DNA of 8,124 nucleotides from Comamonas sp. lk (lineage in GTDB: Bacteria; Pseudomonadota; Gammaproteobacteria; Burkholderiales; Burkholderiaceae_C): contig CAMCJY010000075.1 in NCBI GenBank assembly GCA_945875225.1, positions 1-8,124 of the forward strand. Direction: 5' to 3'. A program made the position numbers and the translations under genes. How positions within the stretch are numbered: the first letter of the stretch is position 1; each line of letters starts with the position of its first letter. The notes beneath the pieces were generated by a model. The model was not told the DNA's origin, did not search any database, and was given only the letters and a program-made list of their open reading frames with translations. This document shows, in pieces, positions 5,404-8,124 of the stretch.

Positions 5404-7101
5404 ATGCCCTCCGTCAAATCCGAACTTCTGGCAGCGCTATCCGCTGCGTTGGAAACCCTGCTACCCGGCGCAGGCAGCCAAGCAGCCCTTGAATCGCCCA
5501 AAGTCGCCGCCCATGGCGACTTCGCCAGCACCGCAGCCATGCAGTTGGCCAAACCCCTCAAAAGCAATCCGCGCCAGGTCGCCGAGCAATTGCGCGACCT
5601 GCTGCTGGCGCAAGCCGCTTTTGCGCAGTGGGTGCAGGACATTGACATTGCCGGGCCCGGCTTTATCAATATGCGCCTACTCCCTGGCGCCAAGCAAGAA
5701 GTCGTGCGCGATGTTTTGCAAAGCAAAGCGGGCTTTGGCACGCGTGAGTCCAACGGGCAGCGCGTGCTGGTGGAATTTGTGTCGGCCAATCCGACCGGGC
5801 CTTTGCATGTCGGCCATGGCCGACAGGCGGCGCTGGGCGATGCAATTTGCAATTTGCTCCACACCCAGGGCTGGGAGGTTTACCGCGAGTTTTATTACAA
5901 CGACGCCGGCGTGCAAATCAACACCCTGGCCACCAGCACCCAATTGCGTGCGCGCGGCCAGCGCCCGGGCGACCCAGGCTGGCCCACCGACCCCGAAGAC
6001 CCAGCGAGCAAAGGTTTTTATAACGGCGATTACATCGCCGATATTGCTGAAGATTTCAAAGCCGCCAAGACGGTGGTGTCGGATGACCGGCAATTTAGCG
6101 CCAGCGGCCATATCGAAGACTTGGACAATATCCGCGAATTTGCCGTAGCCTATTTGCGCCGTGAACAGGACCTGGACCTCAAAGCCTTCGCCCTGCGCTT
6201 TGACAACTACTACCTGGAGAGCAGCTTGTACAGCAGCGGGCGGGTAGCGGCCACGGTGGAAAAACTGCAAGCGGCCGGCAAGACCTACGAGCAAGACGGC
6301 GCCTTGTGGCTGCGCTCGACCGACTACGGCGACGACAAAGACCGCGTCATGAAAAAGCGCGACGGCAGCTACACCTATTTTGTGCCGGACGTGGCCTACC
6401 ACATCGCCAAATGGGAGCGCGGTTTTAGCAAGGTGGTCAACATCCAAGGCACGGACCACCACGGCACGATTGCCCGCGTGCGCGCCGGTTTGCAGGCAGC
6501 CGGTGTCGGCATACCGCAGGGCTACCCGGACTATGTGCTGCACACCATGGTGCGGGTAGTGCGCGGCGGCGAGGAAGTCAAGATTTCCAAACGCGCCGGC
6601 AGCTATGTCACTTTGCGTGACCTGATTGAATGGACCAGCGCCGATGCGGTACGCTTTTTCCTGCTCAGCCGCAAGCCCGATACCGAATACACCTTCGACG
6701 TGGACCTGGCGGTGGCCAAAAACAATGACAACCCGGTTTATTACGTGCAGTACGCGCATGCGCGCATTTGCTCGGTGCTGGCGGCCTGGGGCGGCGACAG
6801 CGCGCAGCTGGCGAGCGCCGACCTGGGCCCACTGGTTAGCCCACAAGCCCAGGCGCTAATGCTGTTACTGGCCAAATACCCCGATATGCTGGGCGCTGCC
6901 GCGCTGGACTTTGCGCCGCACGACGTGACTTTTTACCTGCGCGAGCTGGCCGCTTGCTACCACAGCTATTACGATGCCGAGCGCATCTTGGTGGACGAGG
7001 AGCCGGTGCGCCTGGCGCGGCTGGCGCTGGTGGCCGCGACTGCGCAGGTATTGCACAATGGCCTGGCGGTGCTGGGGGTAAGCGCACCGCGCAAAATGTA
7101 G
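5404..7101 (+). CDS. argS: Arginine--tRNA ligase
   Basis: ArgRS is a cytoplasmic class Ia aminoacyl-tRNA synthetase that attaches arginine to tRNA-Arg and needs the tRNA for amino acid activation. The protein is 565 residues, close to the usual bacterial length. The N-terminal additional domain, which contacts the tRNA D-loop, covers roughly residues 1-110. The ATP-binding HIGH motif appears as HVGH at 135-138 in SANPTGPLHVGHGR. GTDHHGT follows at about 355-361. The KMSKS equivalent is KISKR at 393-397, followed by AGSYVTLRDL. The anticodon-binding DALR domain begins near residue 440 (NPVYYVQYAHAR) and runs to the end. The gene is divergent from psiF and is followed after 19 nt by the SPOR gene, so the two are probably cotranscribed. 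All signature motifs are intact. Confidence 0.98.
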   Translation: MPSVKSELLAALSAALETLLPGAGSQAALESPKVAAHGDFASTAAMQLAKPLKSNPRQVAEQLRDLLLAQAAFAQWVQDIDIAGPGFINMRLLPGAKQEVVRDVLQSKAGFGTRESNGQRVLVEFVSANPTGPLHVGHGRQAALGDAICNLLHTQGWEVYREFYYNDAGVQINTLATSTQLRARGQRPGDPGWPTDPEDPASKGFYNGDYIADIAEDFKAAKTVVSDDRQFSASGHIEDLDNIREFAVAYLRREQDLDLKAFALRFDNYYLESSLYSSGRVAATVEKLQAAGKTYEQDGALWLRSTDYGDDKDRVMKKRDGSYTYFVPDVAYHIAKWERGFSKVVNIQGTDHHGTIARVRAGLQAAGVGIPQGYPDYVLHTMVRVVRGGEEVKISKRAGSYVTLRDLIEWTSADAVRFFLLSRKPDTEYTFDVDLAVAKNNDNPVYYVQYAHARICSVLAAWGGDSAQLASADLGPLVSPQAQALMLLLAKYPDMLGAAALDFAPHDVTFYLRELAACYHSYYDAERILVDEEPVRLARLALVAATAQVLHNGLAVLGVSAPRKM

Positions 7102-7120
7102 TTATTCAAGGTAGCAAGAC

Positions 7121-7768
7121 ATGCAAAGACAACGCGGCGGAACCTTTTTGGGTTTTGTATTGGGACTGGTGATCGGCCTGGGCATTGCCTTCGGCATAGC
7201 GCTTTACGTCACCAAAGTGCCCCTGCCATTTCTGAGCAAAGGCCAGACCCGCAGCGCCGACCAAAACGATACTGAAGCCAAAAAGAACAAGGACTGGGAT
7301 CCCAATGCCCTGATTACCGGTAAACCGGCACCCAAAGCCGCGGCCCCCGCAGATGCCGCAAGCGGCGTCGTGCCGCCGGCGCCCACACCGGCGCCCACAC
7401 CGGCACCGGCACCGGCACCGGCACCAGCCAGGCCGACCACCACCGCAACGCCTACGCCACCAGCGGCCGCCGCAGACCCCATCGGCGCCCTGGCCAATGC
7501 CAAAGCTGCGTCTGCGGCCATGCCAACGGGCCAAATTTTTTATTACGTGCAAGTGGGCGCTTTTCGAGCGATGGACGATGCACAAAGCCAGCGCGCCAAG
7601 CTCTCGCTGACGGGCGTAGAAGCGGCGGTGACTGAGCGTGAGCAAGGCGGGCGACCGATTTACCGCGTGCGCGTGGGCCCGTTTGAAAAGATCGAAGACG
7701 CCGAACGCAGCAAAGACAAATTGGACAAGGCTGGCACCGACACGGTGCTGATCAAAGTGCAGCGCTAG
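7121..7768 (+). CDS. Membrane-anchored SPOR-domain protein
   Basis: This 215-residue protein has the plan of FtsN- and DedD-like cell division proteins: a short basic cytoplasmic tail (MQRQR), one membrane helix near residues 8-30, a flexible periplasmic linker, and a C-terminal SPOR domain. The linker at about 66-118 is rich in Pro, Ala and Thr. The SPOR domain covers about 140-215, with YYVQVGAF at the start and YRVRVGPF as the second repeat. SPOR domains bind peptidoglycan strands stripped of stem peptides, so a septal role is likely. True FtsN also needs a short essential segment that I cannot identify here, so no gene symbol is given. The membrane helix has glycines at 7, 11, 15 and 19. 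AAGG at 7108-7111, 9 nt before the ATG, supports the start. The gene sits 19 nt after argS and 39 nt before dsbA. Confidence 0.92.
   Translation: MQRQRGGTFLGFVLGLVIGLGIAFGIALYVTKVPLPFLSKGQTRSADQNDTEAKKNKDWDPNALITGKPAPKAAAPADAASGVVPPAPTPAPTPAPAPAPAPARPTTTATPTPPAAAADPIGALANAKAASAAMPTGQIFYYVQVGAFRAMDDAQSQRAKLSLTGVEAAVTEREQGGRPIYRVRVGPFEKIEDAERSKDKLDKAGTDTVLIKVQR
7376..7423 (+). repeat. Tandem 12-mer and 6-mer repeat in the SPOR linker
   Basis: Two copies of the 12-mer CCGGCGCCCACA (7376-7387 and 7388-7399) are followed by four copies of the 6-mer CCGGCA (7400-7423). They encode alternating Pro-Ala and Pro-Thr residues. All units are multiples of three, so gain or loss of a unit would change linker length without shifting the frame. 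Confidence 0.85.
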
Positions 7769-7798
7769 CAGGGGCGTTGGCGCAATCATTATTTTTTC

Positions 7799-7802
7799 GG
7801 AG
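7799..7802 (+). promoter_or_regulatory. Ribosome binding site choosing the dsbA start
   Basis: GGAG lies 5 nt before the ATG at 7808. A second ATG at 7804, in another frame, is only 1 nt from it and runs into TAA after seven codons. The spacing therefore selects 7808. Confidence 0.7.
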
Positions 7803-7807
7803 CATGT

Positions 7808-8124
7808 ATGACACCCACCCGGCGTAATTTTGGACAACAAGCCATAGCGGGCTTGATCGCCTTGCAGGCACCGGCCATTGCCTTGGCCCAATTCAAAAAG
7901 CCGGTGGCCGGCACGGACTACCAGGTGCTCGATGCGCGCGCGCCGGTGGAGGCGCCGGCCGGAAAAATCGAAGTGGTGGAGTTCTTTTGGTACAACTGCA
8001 CGCACTGCAATGCTTTTGAACCCATGCTGGCCGATTGGGTGAAAAAACTGCCCAAAGACGTCGCTTTCCGGCGTGCGCCGGTGGCTTTCAATGACAGCTT
8101 CGTACCGCAGCAAAAACTGTTTTA
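7808..8124 (+). CDS. dsbA: DsbA-type thiol:disulfide oxidoreductase, 3' end outside the window
   Basis: DsbA proteins are periplasmic thioredoxin-fold enzymes that donate disulfides to newly exported proteins and are reoxidised by DsbB. The 105 visible residues, about half of the usual length, start with a signal sequence. It has TRRNF at 4-8, a hydrophobic core near 12-26, and probable cleavage after ALA at 27. The paired arginines resemble a Tat motif. The mature part leads into VEFFWYNCTHCNAFEP, with active-site cysteines 64 and 67. The dipeptide between them is Thr-His, where E. coli DsbA has Pro-His. The cis-proline loop and the C-terminal part lie beyond the edge, so DsbA cannot be separated firmly from the related DsbL. 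The gene follows the SPOR gene by 39 nt without a convincing terminator and may belong to the argS transcript. Confidence 0.9.
   Translation, partial: MTPTRRNFGQQAIAGLIALQAPAIALAQFKKPVAGTDYQVLDARAPVEAPAGKIEVVEFFWYNCTHCNAFEPMLADWVKKLPKDVAFRRAPVAFNDSFVPQQKLF

Noticed and set aside
5677..6846. A 389-codon open frame on the minus strand across argS
   Set aside because: It is antisense to the intact argS gene, has no recognisable domain, and fits the long spurious frames expected in G+C-rich coding DNA.
7106..8113. A 335-codon open frame on the minus strand across the SPOR and dsbA genes
   Set aside because: It covers two genes with clear domains on the plus strand. Its translation is low-complexity (Gly/Arg/Cys-rich opposite the Pro-Ala linker), as a mirror of that repeat would be.

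Overview
The window is G+C-rich and densely coded. It looks like chromosomal core sequence from a betaproteobacterium, most likely Burkholderiales and probably Comamonadaceae. This rests on the style of the proteins (OxyR, UbiA, a TonB-independent SPOR protein, DsbA), on the recG-oxyR-ubiA and argS-SPOR-dsbA gene blocks, and on the codon use. No sequence search was possible, so genus and species are not claimed. I see no insertion sequence, phage gene, CRISPR array, tRNA or rRNA.

Layout. Positions 1-3835 carry a rightward block: recG (5' end missing), oxyR, then ubiA. The gaps are short (33 and 29 nt), so an operon is plausible, although oxyR has a possible promoter of its own. An 11-bp inverted repeat spans the oxyR stop codon and ends just before ubiA. 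Positions 3923-5201 carry a leftward block: a secreted PsiF-repeat protein (5201-4893) followed downstream by a short-chain dehydrogenase/reductase (4714-3923). ubiA and the reductase gene converge. Positions 5404-8124 carry a second rightward block: argS, a membrane-anchored SPOR-domain protein, and a DsbA-type thiol oxidoreductase cut by the right edge. psiF and argS are divergent across about 200 nt, which must hold both promoters.

Roles. recG repairs and restarts stalled replication forks. OxyR senses peroxide through Cys199/Cys208, which fall at exactly the Escherichia coli residue numbers. UbiA prenylates 4-hydroxybenzoate for ubiquinone. ArgRS charges tRNA-Arg. The SPOR protein probably binds septal peptidoglycan, and DsbA forms disulfides in the periplasm.

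I did not find a new biological system. The items most worth a second look are small: -10-like boxes placed so that oxyR and argS would be transcribed leaderless, the dyad at the oxyR/ubiA junction, near-identical DNA repeats inside psiF, the CTHC active site and twin-arginine leader of the DsbA protein, and a glycine zipper in the SPOR protein's membrane anchor.
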